64,000 bases of DNA from Rhodovarius lipocyclicus (GCF_009900765.1 NZ_JAAABL010000002.1:124001-188000); one strand, 5' to 3'. Numbered from the stretch's first letter, positions 1-8,751 are shown. Numbers and translations: made by a program. The notes: a model not told the origin generated them from the sequence alone.

Positions 1-1295
1 CGCTGAGCGAGCGGGAACGCCTGCTGCGCCATGAATGCGCGATCAACGCGCCCCACGCCCCGGGCCTGTATCTGGGGGTGGAAGCCATCACGCGCGGGCC
101 GGACGGCGCCTTGCGCCTGGGGGGCGAGGGCCCGGCGATCGACTGGGTGCTGCGCATGCGCCGCCTGCCGGCCGATGCCTTCCTGGATGCCCGCCCCTGC
201 CCGGATGCCGCCCTGCTGGAGGCACTGGCCGACGCCGTGGCGGCCATGCATGCCAGCCAGCCGCCGGTGCCCGGCCCCGATCGGCTGCGCCATGTGATCG
301 ACGGCAATCTGGATGCGATGCTGGGCGCCGGCATCCCCGAAGGCGAGGCGCGCGCCTGGCACGCGGCGGCGGTGGCCCTGCACACCCGCCTGGCCCCCTG
401 GTGCGACGAACGCGCCGCCGCCGGTTTCCGCCGGCGCTGCCACGGCGACCTGCATCTGGGGAACATCTGCCTGCTGGATGGCCGGCCCGTGCCCTTCGAC
501 GCGCTGGAATTCGACGAGGAGCTGGCCAGCATCGACGTGGGCTATGACCTCGCCTTCCTGCTGATGGACCTGGAGCTGCGCCACGGCCGCCCGGCGGCGA
601 ACCGGGTGCTGAACCGCTATGTCGCGCGCGGGGGCGATGCCGCGCTGCTGCGGGGCATGCCGTTGTGGCTTTCCCTGCGGGCCGTGATCCGGGCCCATGT
701 GGCGGCCCGGCGCGGGCAGGATTGGCAGGCGCTGTTGCGCGCCGCCATGGCCTGGCTCGACCCGCCCGCGCCGCGGCTGGTGGCCGTGGGCGGCTTGCAG
801 GGCACGGGCAAATCCACCCTGGCCCGCGCTCTGGCGCCCGATCTGGGGCCCGCCCCCGGCGCGCTGGTCCTGCGCAGCGACGACACCCGCAAGCGCCTGG
901 CCGGAGTCGCACCCGAAACCCGGCTCGATGCCGCGCACTACACCGCCGAGGCCAATGCCGCCGTCTTCGCCGAGTTGCGGCGCCTGGCCGGGGTGGCGCT
1001 GGATGCGGGCCATGCCGTGGTGCTGGACGCCGTCTTTTCGCGCGAGCCGGAGCGCGAGGCCGTGGCCCGCCTGCATCCCAGCTTCGTCGGCCTGTGGCTG
1101 GAGGCACCGCTGGAGGTGCTGCGCGCCCGCGTCGCCGCGCGCCGGGGCGATGCCTCCGACGCCGATGTGCCGGTGCTGGAGGCCAGCGCCGCGCGCGATC
1201 CGGGCCGGATTGTCTGGCAGCATATCGACGCATCGACTGGCACGGTGGCCGCGGCGCGCAAGGCGCTGGACTTGCCACCCGTCGCTTCGCCATAA
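1..1295 (+). CDS. Phosphotransferase-like / P-loop ATPase fusion protein, 5'-partial
   Basis: The frame is already open at base 3, so the start lies outside the window. Two halves are visible. The first resembles aminoglycoside/choline phosphotransferases: the catalytic loop HGDLHLGN is at 441-464, followed by an acidic FDALEFDEEL stretch of the kind that holds Mg-nucleotide. The second is a P-loop nucleotide kinase domain with GGLQGTGKST at 789-818 and a later DAVFSREPER segment. This two-domain layout matches proteins annotated as bifunctional aminoglycoside phosphotransferase/ATP-binding protein (COG0645 plus COG2187); the substrate is unknown and a role in resistance should not be assumed. 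The universal stress protein gene starts 33 bp downstream on the same strand, so co-transcription is likely. Confidence 0.8.
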   Translation, partial: LSERERLLRHECAINAPHAPGLYLGVEAITRGPDGALRLGGEGPAIDWVLRMRRLPADAFLDARPCPDAALLEALADAVAAMHASQPPVPGPDRLRHVIDGNLDAMLGAGIPEGEARAWHAAAVALHTRLAPWCDERAAAGFRRRCHGDLHLGNICLLDGRPVPFDALEFDEELASIDVGYDLAFLLMDLELRHGRPAANRVLNRYVARGGDAALLRGMPLWLSLRAVIRAHVAARRGQDWQALLRAAMAWLDPPAPRLVAVGGLQGTGKSTLARALAPDLGPAPGALVLRSDDTRKRLAGVAPETRLDAAHYTAEANAAVFAELRRLAGVALDAGHAVVLDAVFSREPEREAVARLHPSFVGLWLEAPLEVLRARVAARRGDASDADVPVLEASAARDPGRIVWQHIDASTGTVAAARKALDLPPVASP

Positions 1296-1328
1296 CCATC
1301 CGCATCACTAATTCAGGGGATTACCACC

Positions 1329-2207
1329 ATGGCTTACCGCCGCATCCTCGTTCCGCTGACCGGTACCGCGGCCGGTGAGGCAGCCCTTGCCACCGCCTTG
1401 ATGACGGCGCGCATCTGGAACTCCCACATCCATTGCCTGCATGTGCGCGTGGACGCGCGCGACGTGGCACCGCTGGCGGGCGAAGGCCTGTCTGGCGCCA
1501 TGATCGAGGAAATGATGGCCGCGACCGAGCGCGAAAGCGGGGAACGGGCCGGCCGCGTGCGCGCGATGTTCGAGCGCTTCATCGCCCATGCCGGCCCCCT
1601 GACCATGGCCGACAGCGCGGAGACGGCGAACAAGGCCGATGGCGTCACCATCTCCTTCGAATCCATCCCGGGCCGGGAGGAGGATGTGGTGGCCCAGCAG
1701 GCGCGCCTGTACGACTTGGCCGTGGTGCCGCACCCCGAGGCCGACAGCGACGTGAGCAGCAGCGATGCGCTGCATGCCGTGCTGTTCGACAGCGGCCGCC
1801 CGGTGCTGATCGCCCCCACCCAGCCGCCCGCGACCATCGGCAAGCGCGTGTGCTGCGCCTGGAACGGCACGGCCGAAAGCGCCGCCGCCGTCGATGCCTC
1901 GCTGCCCTGGCTGCACCAGGCGGAGGCGCGGCAGGTGCTGTATTCCGACGACTACCAGCGCCGGGGCCCGAAGGTGGAGGGCATCCTGGCCTATCTGCAC
2001 TGGCACAGCGTGGATGCCGAGGGGAAGCTGTTCAAACCCGTCAGCAAGGATGTGGGCGCCGGCCTGCTGGCCGCCGCGCGGGATTTCGAGGCGGACCTGC
2101 TGTGCATGGGCGCCTACAGCCATTCGCGCCTGCGCCAGCTGATCCTGGGCGGCGTGACGCGCCATGTGCTGGAGAATTCGGACATCCCCGTGCTGATGTG
2201 CCGGTGA
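1329..2207 (+). CDS. Universal stress protein, UspA family (two-domain type)
   Basis: The protein has 292 residues, about twice the length of a single Usp domain. The N-terminus (YRRILVPLTGT) is the first beta strand of a Usp fold. The C-terminus ends with GAYSHSRLRQLILGGVTR and then SDIPVLMCR, the typical G-x2-G-x9-G(S/T)-type ATP-binding end of UspA proteins; the N-terminal repeat is degenerate, so only the second half probably binds nucleotide. AGGGG lies 9 bases before the ATG. It follows the kinase-like fusion gene by 33 bp, and this Usp/kinase pairing is frequent in alphaproteobacterial low-oxygen stress regulons (general knowledge, not shown here). Cytoplasmic; exact role unknown. Confidence 0.88.
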   Translation: MAYRRILVPLTGTAAGEAALATALMTARIWNSHIHCLHVRVDARDVAPLAGEGLSGAMIEEMMAATERESGERAGRVRAMFERFIAHAGPLTMADSAETANKADGVTISFESIPGREEDVVAQQARLYDLAVVPHPEADSDVSSSDALHAVLFDSGRPVLIAPTQPPATIGKRVCCAWNGTAESAAAVDASLPWLHQAEARQVLYSDDYQRRGPKVEGILAYLHWHSVDAEGKLFKPVSKDVGAGLLAAARDFEADLLCMGAYSHSRLRQLILGGVTRHVLENSDIPVLMCR

Positions 2208-2219
2208 TGTAAAGGGGGG

Positions 2220-2253
2220 GCGCCATCACGGCCATGAATATGGCTGATGGCGC
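2220..2253 (+). terminator. Long hairpin after the universal stress protein gene
   Basis: Arms GCGCCATCA (2220-2228) and TGATGGCGC (2245-2253) enclose a second perfect stem GCCAT/ATGGC, giving 14 pairs with a 2-nt bulge and the loop GAAT. It starts 12 bases after the Usp stop codon. There is no T-tract, so it could be a terminator, an RNA stabiliser or an attenuator. Confidence 0.5.
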
Positions 2254-2340
2254 ATGCCGCATTGGCCCCGGGCCCGCCCGGCGCCTATCTCGGTTGCAAG
2301 CGGGGCGGCCTGAGCGGCCCCCCAAACAGGAGCAACCGCG

Positions 2341-3042
2341 ATGATCGATGTTCGAGCCTTCGGCAGCCTGGGTGGCGCCAATCATGGCTGGCTGAACGCC
2401 AAGCACCATTTCTCCTTCGCCGGGTATAACGACCCCAAGCGCGTCCATTGGGGCCAGCTGCGCGTCTGGAACGATGACGAGATCGCGCCGGGCACCGGCT
2501 TCGACCCGCATCCGCACCGGGACATGGAAATCATCACCTATGTCCGCGAGGGGGCGATCACCCACCGCGACAGCATGGGCAACACCGGCCGCACCGAGGC
2601 CGGCGATGTGCAGGTGATGTCCGCCGGCACCGGCGTGGTCCACAGCGAGTACAATCTGGAACCGGTGAAGACCACGCTGTTCCAGATCTGGATCATTCCC
2701 GACCACATGGGCGCCAAGCCCAGCTGGGGCAGCCGCAGCTTTCCCAAGGCGGCGCGCGAGGCGGGCTTCGAAGTGCTGGCCAGCGGCCGCGAAGGCGATG
2801 ACGGCGCGCTGCGCATCAACGCCAACGCCGCCGTGATGGCCGCGACCCTGCAGCCCGGCCAGGCGCTGGAACAGGAACTGGCCGAAGGGCGCGTGGCCTA
2901 TCTGGTGGTGGCCAAGGGCCGGGTGACGGTGAACGGCACCGAACTGGGCCCGCGCGATGGCGCGGCGATCAAGGATGAGGCGAAGCTGGAGATCAAGGCC
3001 AGCGAAGACGCCGAATTGGTGATGGTGGAAGCCAGCGCGTAA
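2341..3042 (+). CDS. Pirin family protein (YhhW-type cupin)
   Basis: The 233-aa product has the bicupin layout of bacterial pirins. The metal-binding pattern of the first cupin is clear: DPHPHRDMEIITY with two histidines, then HSEYN about 45 residues later in the stretch AGTGVVHSEYN, plus the conserved GAITHRDSMGN. Bacterial YhhW-type pirins are iron cupins; E. coli YhhW has quercetinase activity, but the natural substrate here is unknown. The ATG is preceded by AGGAG eight bases upstream. It stands alone between the Usp hairpin and the convergent aroC gene. Confidence 0.92.
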   Translation: MIDVRAFGSLGGANHGWLNAKHHFSFAGYNDPKRVHWGQLRVWNDDEIAPGTGFDPHPHRDMEIITYVREGAITHRDSMGNTGRTEAGDVQVMSAGTGVVHSEYNLEPVKTTLFQIWIIPDHMGAKPSWGSRSFPKAAREAGFEVLASGREGDDGALRINANAAVMAATLQPGQALEQELAEGRVAYLVVAKGRVTVNGTELGPRDGAAIKDEAKLEIKASEDAELVMVEASA

Positions 3043-3068
3043 GCGAGGGCGCTGCCCTCGCGCTCCCG

Positions 3069-3096
3069 CTCGGGGGGAAATGACTTTCCCCCCGAG
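3069..3096. terminator. Perfect 12-bp GC hairpin downstream of pirin
   Basis: CTCGGGGGGAAA (3069-3080) and TTTCCCCCCGAG (3085-3096) form a perfect stem with a TGAC loop. It sits 26 bp after the pirin stop and, because pirin and aroC converge, could act in either direction. A short T-run (CCTTTTT, about 3109-3114) follows on the plus strand. Confidence 0.6.
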
Positions 3097-3115
3097 AACC
3101 CCCCATTCCTTTTTG

Positions 3116-3239
3116 GGAGTTTGGGGGGCGGGAAGCCGATAAGAGGCTTTCAGGTAAATTATATAATGATATCAATTATGTAAAATTGGCGCAGGCCCCA
3201 AACTCCTCGCAGGGGCCTGGGGAGATCTTATCTCCCCAG
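3116..3239. repeat. AT-rich island flanked by an 11-bp inverted repeat
   Basis: GGAGTTTGGGG (3116-3126) is repeated inverted as CCCCAAACTCC (3196-3206). Between them lies a strikingly AT-rich core (about 3155-3187) containing the palindrome TGATATCA, in otherwise GC-rich surroundings. Two further stems follow: CAGGCCCC/GGGGCCTG (3192-3199/3212-3219) and CTGGGGAGA/TCTCCCCAG (3217-3225/3231-3239). No open frame or known element is recognised; function unknown. Confidence 0.5.
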
Positions 3240-3249
3240 CGGATGGGGG

Positions 3250-3274
3250 CTGGGGAAGGCAGAGCCTTCCCCAG
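3250..3274 (-). terminator. Terminator-like hairpin after aroC
   Basis: CTGGGGAAGGC (3250-3260) and GCCTTCCCCAG (3264-3274) make an 11-bp stem with a 3-nt loop, starting 7 bases after the aroC stop codon on the minus strand. Confidence 0.6.
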
Positions 3275-3281
3275 TCCGCCT

Positions 3282-4385
3282 TCACCTTGGCAGCCTGCCC
3301 ACGTCCGGCGCCCCGGGGTTTTGGGCCCGGTGCCGCAGCAGGTGGTCCGCCAGCACGATGGCCAGCATGGCTTCCGCCACCGGCACCGCGCGGATGCCCA
3401 CGCAGGGGTCGTGCCGGCCTTTGGTGCGCAGTTCGGTGTTTTCGCCATCGCGCGTCACGGTTTGGCGGTGGGTCAGGATGGAGCTGGTGGGTTTCACCGC
3501 CATCCGCGCCACGATGGGCTGCCCGGTGGAGATGCCGCCCAGCACGCCGCCCGCGTGGTTGGCCAGGAATTCCACGATGCCGTCCTGGCGCATGCGCATC
3601 TCGTCGGCGTTTTCCTCGCCGGTCAGGGCGGCGGAGGCAAAGCCGTCCCCGATCTCGACCCCCTTCACGGCGTTGATGCTCATCAGCGCGGCGGCGATGT
3701 CGGCGTCCAGCTTGCCATAGATCGGCGCGCCCAGCCCCGGGGGGGCGCCCTCGGCCACCACCTCGATCACCGCGCCGATGGAGGAACCGGCCTTGCGGAT
3801 CGCGGAGAGCTTCTCCTCCCACCGGGCGACGGCCGTGGGGTCGGGGCAGAAGAAGGGGTTGCGGTCCACCTCGGCCCAGTCCCACCGGGTGCGGTCCACC
3901 GTGTCGGCGCCGAGCGCCACCATGGCGCCGCGGATGCGCACGCCGGCACCCAGCACGAGGCGCGCCACGGCGCCGGCGGCGACCCGCATCGCGGTTTCCC
4001 GCGCGCTGGCGCGCCCGCCGCCGCGATAGTCGCGCACGCCGTATTTCCACTCATAGGCGATGTCGGCATGGCCGGGGCGGAAGCTGTTCGCGATCTCCCC
4101 GTAATCCTTGCTGCGCTGGTCCTGGTTGTCGATGTGCAGGGCGATGGGGGTGCCGGTGGTCTGGCCCTCGAACACGCCGGACAGGATGCGCACCTGGTCG
4201 GGCTCCTGCCGCTGGGTCACGAAGCTGGACTGGCCGGGGCGGCGCTTGTCCAGGAAGGGCTGGATGGCGGCCTCGCTCAGCGCCAGGCCCGGCGGGCAGC
4301 CATCCACCACGCAGCCGATCGCCGGCCCATGGCTTTCCCCCCAGGTGGTCACGCGGAACAGATGCCCGAAGCTGTTGTGCGACAT
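3282..4385 (-). CDS. aroC: Chorismate synthase
   Basis: Converts 5-enolpyruvylshikimate-3-phosphate to chorismate, the last shared step of aromatic amino acid synthesis, using reduced FMN. The 367-aa length is normal. Family signatures are intact: [14 protein letters not shown] near residue 16, FRPGHAD and [12 protein letters not shown] in the middle, and GTPIAL. It is monocistronic here, facing pirin tail to tail, with a TetR-type gene 32 bp upstream on the same strand that may be co-transcribed or simply adjacent. No other shikimate genes are in the window. Confidence 0.97.
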   Translation of the reverse strand: MSHNSFGHLFRVTTWGESHGPAIGCVVDGCPPGLALSEAAIQPFLDKRRPGQSSFVTQRQEPDQVRILSGVFEGQTTGTPIALHIDNQDQRSKDYGEIANSFRPGHADIAYEWKYGVRDYRGGGRASARETAMRVAAGAVARLVLGAGVRIRGAMVALGADTVDRTRWDWAEVDRNPFFCPDPTAVARWEEKLSAIRKAGSSIGAVIEVVAEGAPPGLGAPIYGKLDADIAAALMSINAVKGVEIGDGFASAALTGEENADEMRMRQDGIVEFLANHAGGVLGGISTGQPIVARMAVKPTSSILTHRQTVTRDGENTELRTKGRHDPCVGIRAVPVAEAMLAIVLADHLLRHRAQNPGAPDVGRLPR

Positions 4386-4417
4386 GGGGGTTAGATGCCC
4401 CGGATCGCGCCGGAACG

Positions 4418-5032
4418 CTATCCCGGCAGGCAGAAAGGCCCGCCTGGCTGCGCGCCCAGGAAGATGGCGGCGACCAGGCGCGGCACTTCATCCGGGGCGC
4501 GGCGCAGGCGGTGGGTTAGCAGCCGGTACCAGGCCATGCCGAACAGCGCGTCTAGCATCAGTTCCGTGTCGGGGTTGGGGCCGATCTCGCCGGCCTCGGC
4601 GGCGCGGCGCAGCATGGCCGCGGCGCTGGCGCGGCCGCGTGCCAGCATCTCGTCGCGCAGCATGCGCAGGGCCGCGGGGTCGGCCTGGGCCTCGGCCACG
4701 ATGCTGCGGAAGGCCTGGCCGGCCGGAGTGTCGCGCCAGAAACACATGATGGATTCCAGCATCGCCGCCATGTCCTCCCGCGCGGAGGCACCGGCAGGCA
4801 GTTCGGCCAGGGCTTCGGCCTTGCGGCGTTCGTACACCTCCATCAGCAGGGCGGCCTTGCTGGGCCACCAGCGATAGAGGGTGGGTTTGCCCGCCCCGGC
4901 GCGGCGGGCCACGGCCTCCATGCTGACGCCGGCATAGCCCTTTTCGGTCAACAGGGCCTCCGCCGCGTCCAGCACGGCGCTGTGGGTCTCGGGGTTGCGC
5001 GTGTTGCCGATGGAGGCGCGGGAAGTGGTCAT
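4418..5032 (-). CDS. TetR/AcrR family transcriptional regulator
   Basis: A 204-aa protein with an N-terminal TetR DNA-binding domain: [20 protein letters not shown] followed by [12 protein letters not shown] is the helix-turn-helix, at about residues 30-60. The C-terminal half is the variable ligand/dimer region. A longer in-frame start at 5083 exists but would run through the operator; the ATG at 5032 places the domain normally. Upstream, divergent from the 71-aa membrane protein gene, lies a perfect 11-bp inverted repeat that is the obvious operator. The ligand is unknown. Confidence 0.9.
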   Translation of the reverse strand: MTTSRASIGNTRNPETHSAVLDAAEALLTEKGYAGVSMEAVARRAGAGKPTLYRWWPSKAALLMEVYERRKAEALAELPAGASAREDMAAMLESIMCFWRDTPAGQAFRSIVAEAQADPAALRMLRDEMLARGRASAAAMLRRAAEAGEIGPNPDTELMLDALFGMAWYRLLTHRLRRAPDEVPRLVAAIFLGAQPGGPFCLPG

Positions 5033-5053
5033 GGCGGGAGGATAACACGGCCC

Positions 5054-5104
5054 TTGACGTAACGGAACGGACCGTATAGACAAACGTTACGAGCCGTTCC
5101 GTTA
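5054..5104. promoter_or_regulatory. Divergent TetR operator/promoter region
   Basis: TAACGGAACGG (5060-5070) and CCGTTCCGTTA (5094-5104) are perfect inverted copies; inside them CGTAACG (5058-5064) and CGTTACG (5085-5091) form a second pair. On the plus strand TTGACG (5054-5059) and TATAGA (5075-5080) could be -35 and -10 with a short 15-bp spacer, overlapped by the repeat. The arrangement predicts repression of both divergent genes. Confidence 0.7.
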
Positions 5105-5119
5105 AGATAGGAGCTCCCC

Positions 5120-5335
5120 ATGAAGCCCTCCCGTTTGCGTCTCACCCTGGTGCTGGTGTTCGGCGCCTATCCGTTGATCACGTCGCTGCTGTACCTCTGG
5201 GCCCCGCTGCTGGCGGGGCGCCCGGCCTGGCAGGTCGCGGCCTTCATCGTGCCGCAGATGGTGGCCGGCATGGTCTGGGTGGTGATCCCGCTGGCCTACA
5301 GGCTGTTCGGGCGATTCATCCTGCGGCCGGTATGA
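5120..5335 (+). CDS. Small two-helix membrane protein, TetR-controlled, function unknown
   Basis: Encodes 71 residues with a basic N-terminus (MKPSRLRLT) and two hydrophobic stretches, about residues 8-30 and 38-62, ending in a basic RLFGRFILRPV tail: a small inner-membrane protein. TAGGAG precedes the ATG. I recognise no family. It is transcribed from the intergenic region carrying the TetR inverted repeat, so it is the presumed target of that regulator. Its stop codon abuts the stop codon of the convergent DUF486 gene with no spacing (5335/5336). Confidence 0.7.
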   Translation: MKPSRLRLTLVLVFGAYPLITSLLYLWAPLLAGRPAWQVAAFIVPQMVAGMVWVVIPLAYRLFGRFILRPV

Positions 5336-5680
5336 TTACCGGGCCGGGATGAACATGAACCCCACCGCCGCCACCAGGCACAGCATGGCGGCGATATAGT
5401 TCCAGCGGATCGCCTCCCCCAGGAAGGTCACGCTGAACACGGCGAAGACGGCCAGCGTGATCACCTCCTGCATGATCTTCAGCTGCTGGCCGGTGAAGGT
5501 GCCATAGCCGAGGCGGTTGGCCGGCACCGCCAGGCAGTATTCGAAGAAGGCGATGCCCCAGCTGAGCACCACCGCCAGCCACAGCGGCCATTGCGGCTGC
5601 TTCAGATGCCCATACCAGGCGAAGGTCATCACGATGTTGGAGCCGAGCAGCAGCAGCGGCGTGGTGAAAGTGGCGTTCAT
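5336..5680 (-). CDS. DMT-superfamily membrane protein, DUF486 type
   Basis: A 114-aa, four-helix hydrophobic protein. The pattern NIVMTFAWYGHLK near the start, then WGIAFFEYCLAVPANRLGY and QLKIMQEVITL, is characteristic of the DUF486 family, related to small multidrug/drug-metabolite transporters. Transported substrate, if any, is unknown. Its ATG overlaps the TGA of the upstream amidase (ATGA, 5677-5680), so it is the last gene of a translationally coupled operon with a peptide-type binding protein and the amidase. Confidence 0.85.
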   Translation of the reverse strand: MNATFTTPLLLLGSNIVMTFAWYGHLKQPQWPLWLAVVLSWGIAFFEYCLAVPANRLGYGTFTGQQLKIMQEVITLAVFAVFSVTFLGEAIRWNYIAAMLCLVAAVGFMFIPAR

Positions 5681-7098
5681 GCGATCTCCGGCCAACGGTC
5701 CAGCAGCCCGGCCATTGCTTCGAACAGCGCCGCCGCCCGCAGCAGCGCCGCATCCTGATGGAAATGCCCGATCATCTGCAACCCGATCGGCAGCCCGTCG
5801 CTGGAAAACCCGCAATTCAGGCTGACCGCCGGGTGGCCCGTCATGTTGAACGGCATGGTCCAGGGGAACCAGTTGGCGCGCACTTCCTCATAGCGCTGGC
5901 CGTCGATCTCGATGGGCGCGAACAGGTCCTGGCCGATCGGCAGGGCGGGGCGGGACAGGGTGGGGGTGATGATCAGGTCCGCGTTCCGCAGCATGGCCTG
6001 CACGCGGCGGAACAGCGCCGCGCGGTCGAACATCGCCTGCTGGTAGTCGGTGCCGCTGACATGCTTCGCCAAAGCCAGCTGTTGCAACAGGGAGGGCGAC
6101 ATGCGGTTGCCGTCGCGCTCCGCCATCGGGCCGAAGCGGGCGAGCCAGGTGGTGTGGTTGATGGCGCGCCAGATGGGTTCGACATCGAAGCCCTCACCGG
6201 AGAATTCCTCCAGCTCCGCGCCCAGGGAGGCCAGATGCGCCTTGGCCTGCCCGAAGGCCGCCAGCACCTCGGCCGCGATGGGCCGGCCCGGGGGTGTCGC
6301 GCAGAACAGCACCCGCTTGCCCTTCAGGTCGCCGATGGGCGCCGCCTCGGCCACATAATCCGGCACGGTGCGGCCGATGGACCACGGGTCGCTCTCATGC
6401 GGCCCGCCCATCGCCTGCATCATCAGCGCGGTGTCGGCCACGTTGCGCGTCATGGGCGTGACATAGGTGTAGTTGCCGAAGGCGTCCGGCACCTGGCTGT
6501 GCGCGATGGCCCCCAGGCTCTGCTTCAGCCCGACCACGCCGTTGCAGGCGGCCGGGATGCGGGTGGAGCCGCCGCCATCGGTCGCCACCGCGATCGGCGA
6601 GATCCCCGCCGCCACCGCCGCCGCGGCACCCCCGCTGGACCCGCCGCAGGTGAAATCGGCGCTCCAGGCATTGCGGGTGCGGCCGAACAGTGGCGCGTCG
6701 GTCAGGCACTTGGCGCCGAATTCCGGCGTGGTGGTCTTGCCGAAGATGATGGCGCCGGCCGCCCGCAGCCGCGCCACGCTGGCCGCGTCCTCGGTGGGCA
6801 CATTCTCGGCCAGCAGCAGCGAGCCGAAGCTGGTCCTCATGCCGGCGGTGTTGACGATGTCCTTCACGCTCAGCGGCAGGCCGTGCAGCGGGCCGAGTTC
6901 ATCGCCCCGCATCACCGCCGCCTCGGCCGCGCGAGCCTGCTCCATCGCCTGTTCGGGCGCCAGGGTGACGAAGCAGTTCAGCACCGGCTGCAACGCCTCC
7001 GCCCCCGCCAGCACATCGGCCATCAGCTCGACGGGCGACAGGCGCTTGTCGCGGATCGCGGCGGCCAGCGCGGTGGCCGGCAGGTGGCGCGGGCTCAT
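5677..7098 (-). CDS. Amidase signature family hydrolase
   Basis: A 473-aa amidase with the complete Ser-cisSer-Lys triad: Lys79 in LSVKD, cis-Ser in CGGSSGG (residues 151-157) and the nucleophile Ser178 in DGGGSTRIPA. It therefore should hydrolyse a C-N amide bond; substrate unknown. Start chosen at the ATG overlapping the stop of the upstream binding protein gene (ATGA, 7095-7098). The tight binding protein-amidase-DUF486 chain suggests uptake and hydrolysis of the same amide or peptide-like compound. It is one of four amidases in the window, and the four differ around the active site. Confidence 0.92.
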   Translation of the reverse strand: MSPRHLPATALAAAIRDKRLSPVELMADVLAGAEALQPVLNCFVTLAPEQAMEQARAAEAAVMRGDELGPLHGLPLSVKDIVNTAGMRTSFGSLLLAENVPTEDAASVARLRAAGAIIFGKTTTPEFGAKCLTDAPLFGRTRNAWSADFTCGGSSGGAAAAVAAGISPIAVATDGGGSTRIPAACNGVVGLKQSLGAIAHSQVPDAFGNYTYVTPMTRNVADTALMMQAMGGPHESDPWSIGRTVPDYVAEAAPIGDLKGKRVLFCATPPGRPIAAEVLAAFGQAKAHLASLGAELEEFSGEGFDVEPIWRAINHTTWLARFGPMAERDGNRMSPSLLQQLALAKHVSGTDYQQAMFDRAALFRRVQAMLRNADLIITPTLSRPALPIGQDLFAPIEIDGQRYEEVRANWFPWTMPFNMTGHPAVSLNCGFSSDGLPIGLQMIGHFHQDAALLRAAALFEAMAGLLDRWPEIA

Positions 7099-8675
7099 GC
7101 CCGGCGGATGTTCCAGAACACCGGCAGCCCGTCCAGCACGCCCTCCAGGTTGCGGCGATAGGCCGTGAAGCTCTTCTGCTGGCCGAGCGGGATATAGGGC
7201 ACGTCCTGGAAGGCCTGGGCCTGGATCTCCCGCGCCAGGCGGCGCTGGCCGGCATCGTCGGCGCCGAGCCACTGGGTGCGCAGTTCCTCGATGCGCGGGG
7301 ATTCGGGCCAGCCGGGCGCGGCATTGGCCCCCGTGCCGCGCAGGAAGGCATGCACCGCCGGGTCGAACATATCGAGGCCCCCCCAGAAAGTGCCGAAGGC
7401 GCTCCAGCCGCCCTGCTCGGGCGGGTTCTTGCTGACGCGGCGCTGCACCACCGTGCCCCAGTCCATCTGCTGGTTGTCCACGTTCATGCCCAGGCGCTGG
7501 AACAGGTCCGCCGCCACGTCGCTGACGGCCTTCAGGATGGGGATGTTGGTGGTGCTGAGCAGCACGACCTTCTCCCCATTATAGCCAGCGGCGGCCAGCG
7601 CCCGGCGGCTGGCGGCAATGTCGCGCGGGCCGGTCAGCACCTCCATGCCGGTATCGCTGGCCATGGGGGTGCCGGGGCAGAAGATGCCCACATCCTTGCG
7701 CCACATGTCGGGGTCGGTGCCGGCGACGGCGGTCATGAAATCCGCCTGGTTCACGGCGCCCAGTATGGCGCGGCGGATGGCAGGGTTGTTGAACGGCGCC
7801 ACGGTGTGGTTCAGGCGCAGCGTGCCGACCAGGCCGGTCGGGTCCACCTCCCGCACCACCACCTGGCGGTTGCGGCGCAGCAGCGGGATCAGGTCGGCCT
7901 CGGGCGCCCACCACCAATCGACCTCGCCGGCCGCCAGCGCCGCGGCGGCGGTGCCGGAATCGGGGATGACATGCATCTCCACCCGGTCGAAATTCGCGCG
8001 CTTGGGGCCGGCGGTCCATTCGGGCGTGCCGGTTTCGCGCGGCACATACTGCTCGAACCGGCCATAGATCAGCTTGGCGCCCTGCACCTGCTCATTGGCC
8101 AGGAAGCGATAGGGGCCGCTGCCCACCATCTCCGTCACGCGGGTGTTGGGGTCGGTCAGGGCCAGGCGCTCGGGCATCATCACGCAGATGTTCGGGCTGG
8201 CCTTGCCCAGCGCGTAGGGCAGCAGCGGGAAGGGCGCCTTCAGCCGGAAGCGGATGGTGCGGTCGTCGGGGGCCGAGAGCTCATCCGTCAGGCCCAGCAG
8301 CGTCTGGCCGAAGGTGTCCCGCGCGCCCCAGCGGCGGATGCTGGCCACGCAATCCTTGGCCAGCACTGGCTCGCCATCATGGAATTTCAGCCCCGGGCGC
8401 AGGCGCAGGGTCCACAGCTTGCCCTCATCCCCGGTGCCGGCCGATTCCAGCATCTGCGGCTGCGGGCGGAACTGGGCGTCCAGGCCGAACAGCGTGTCGA
8501 AGACCAGATAGGCGTGGTCGCGCGTCTGGTAGGCGGTGGTCCAGATCGGGTCCAGCACCGGGGTGTCGCCGCGGGGCACGTACTTCACCACCCGGCCGGC
8601 CTGCGCCGCCACCAGCGAGGGGGCCGAAACCCCGGCCATCGCCGCCACCATCGCCTGCCTGCGTGTCACGCCCAT
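7095..8675 (-). CDS. ABC transporter substrate-binding protein, family 5 (peptide/opine type)
   Basis: A 526-aa periplasmic binding protein of the DppA/OppA family (SBP_bac_5). N-terminus TRRQAMVAAMAGVSAP-SLVAAQA is an export signal with twin arginines, possibly Tat. LRPGLKFHDGEPVLAKD is the typical family signature. The start at 8675 is preferred because GAGGAT lies 9 bases upstream; an ATG at 8690 would lack a ribosome site. No permease or ATPase gene is nearby. Overlaps the downstream amidase by 4 bp, so expression is coupled. Confidence 0.9.
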   Translation of the reverse strand: MGVTRRQAMVAAMAGVSAPSLVAAQAGRVVKYVPRGDTPVLDPIWTTAYQTRDHAYLVFDTLFGLDAQFRPQPQMLESAGTGDEGKLWTLRLRPGLKFHDGEPVLAKDCVASIRRWGARDTFGQTLLGLTDELSAPDDRTIRFRLKAPFPLLPYALGKASPNICVMMPERLALTDPNTRVTEMVGSGPYRFLANEQVQGAKLIYGRFEQYVPRETGTPEWTAGPKRANFDRVEMHVIPDSGTAAAALAAGEVDWWWAPEADLIPLLRRNRQVVVREVDPTGLVGTLRLNHTVAPFNNPAIRRAILGAVNQADFMTAVAGTDPDMWRKDVGIFCPGTPMASDTGMEVLTGPRDIAASRRALAAAGYNGEKVVLLSTTNIPILKAVSDVAADLFQRLGMNVDNQQMDWGTVVQRRVSKNPPEQGGWSAFGTFWGGLDMFDPAVHAFLRGTGANAAPGWPESPRIEELRTQWLGADDAGQRRLAREIQAQAFQDVPYIPLGQQKSFTAYRRNLEGVLDGLPVFWNIRRA

Positions 8676-8751
8676 ACGCCCGATCCTCATTCATATTGCG
8701 TTGCGGCGCGCAGCATGACGCGGTGGCTGGCGCTGTCCAGGCGGCAACGGC

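Noticed and set aside
3155-3187. Fur-box-like palindrome
   Set aside because: It is between convergent gene ends, so there is no promoter for it to control; match is partial.
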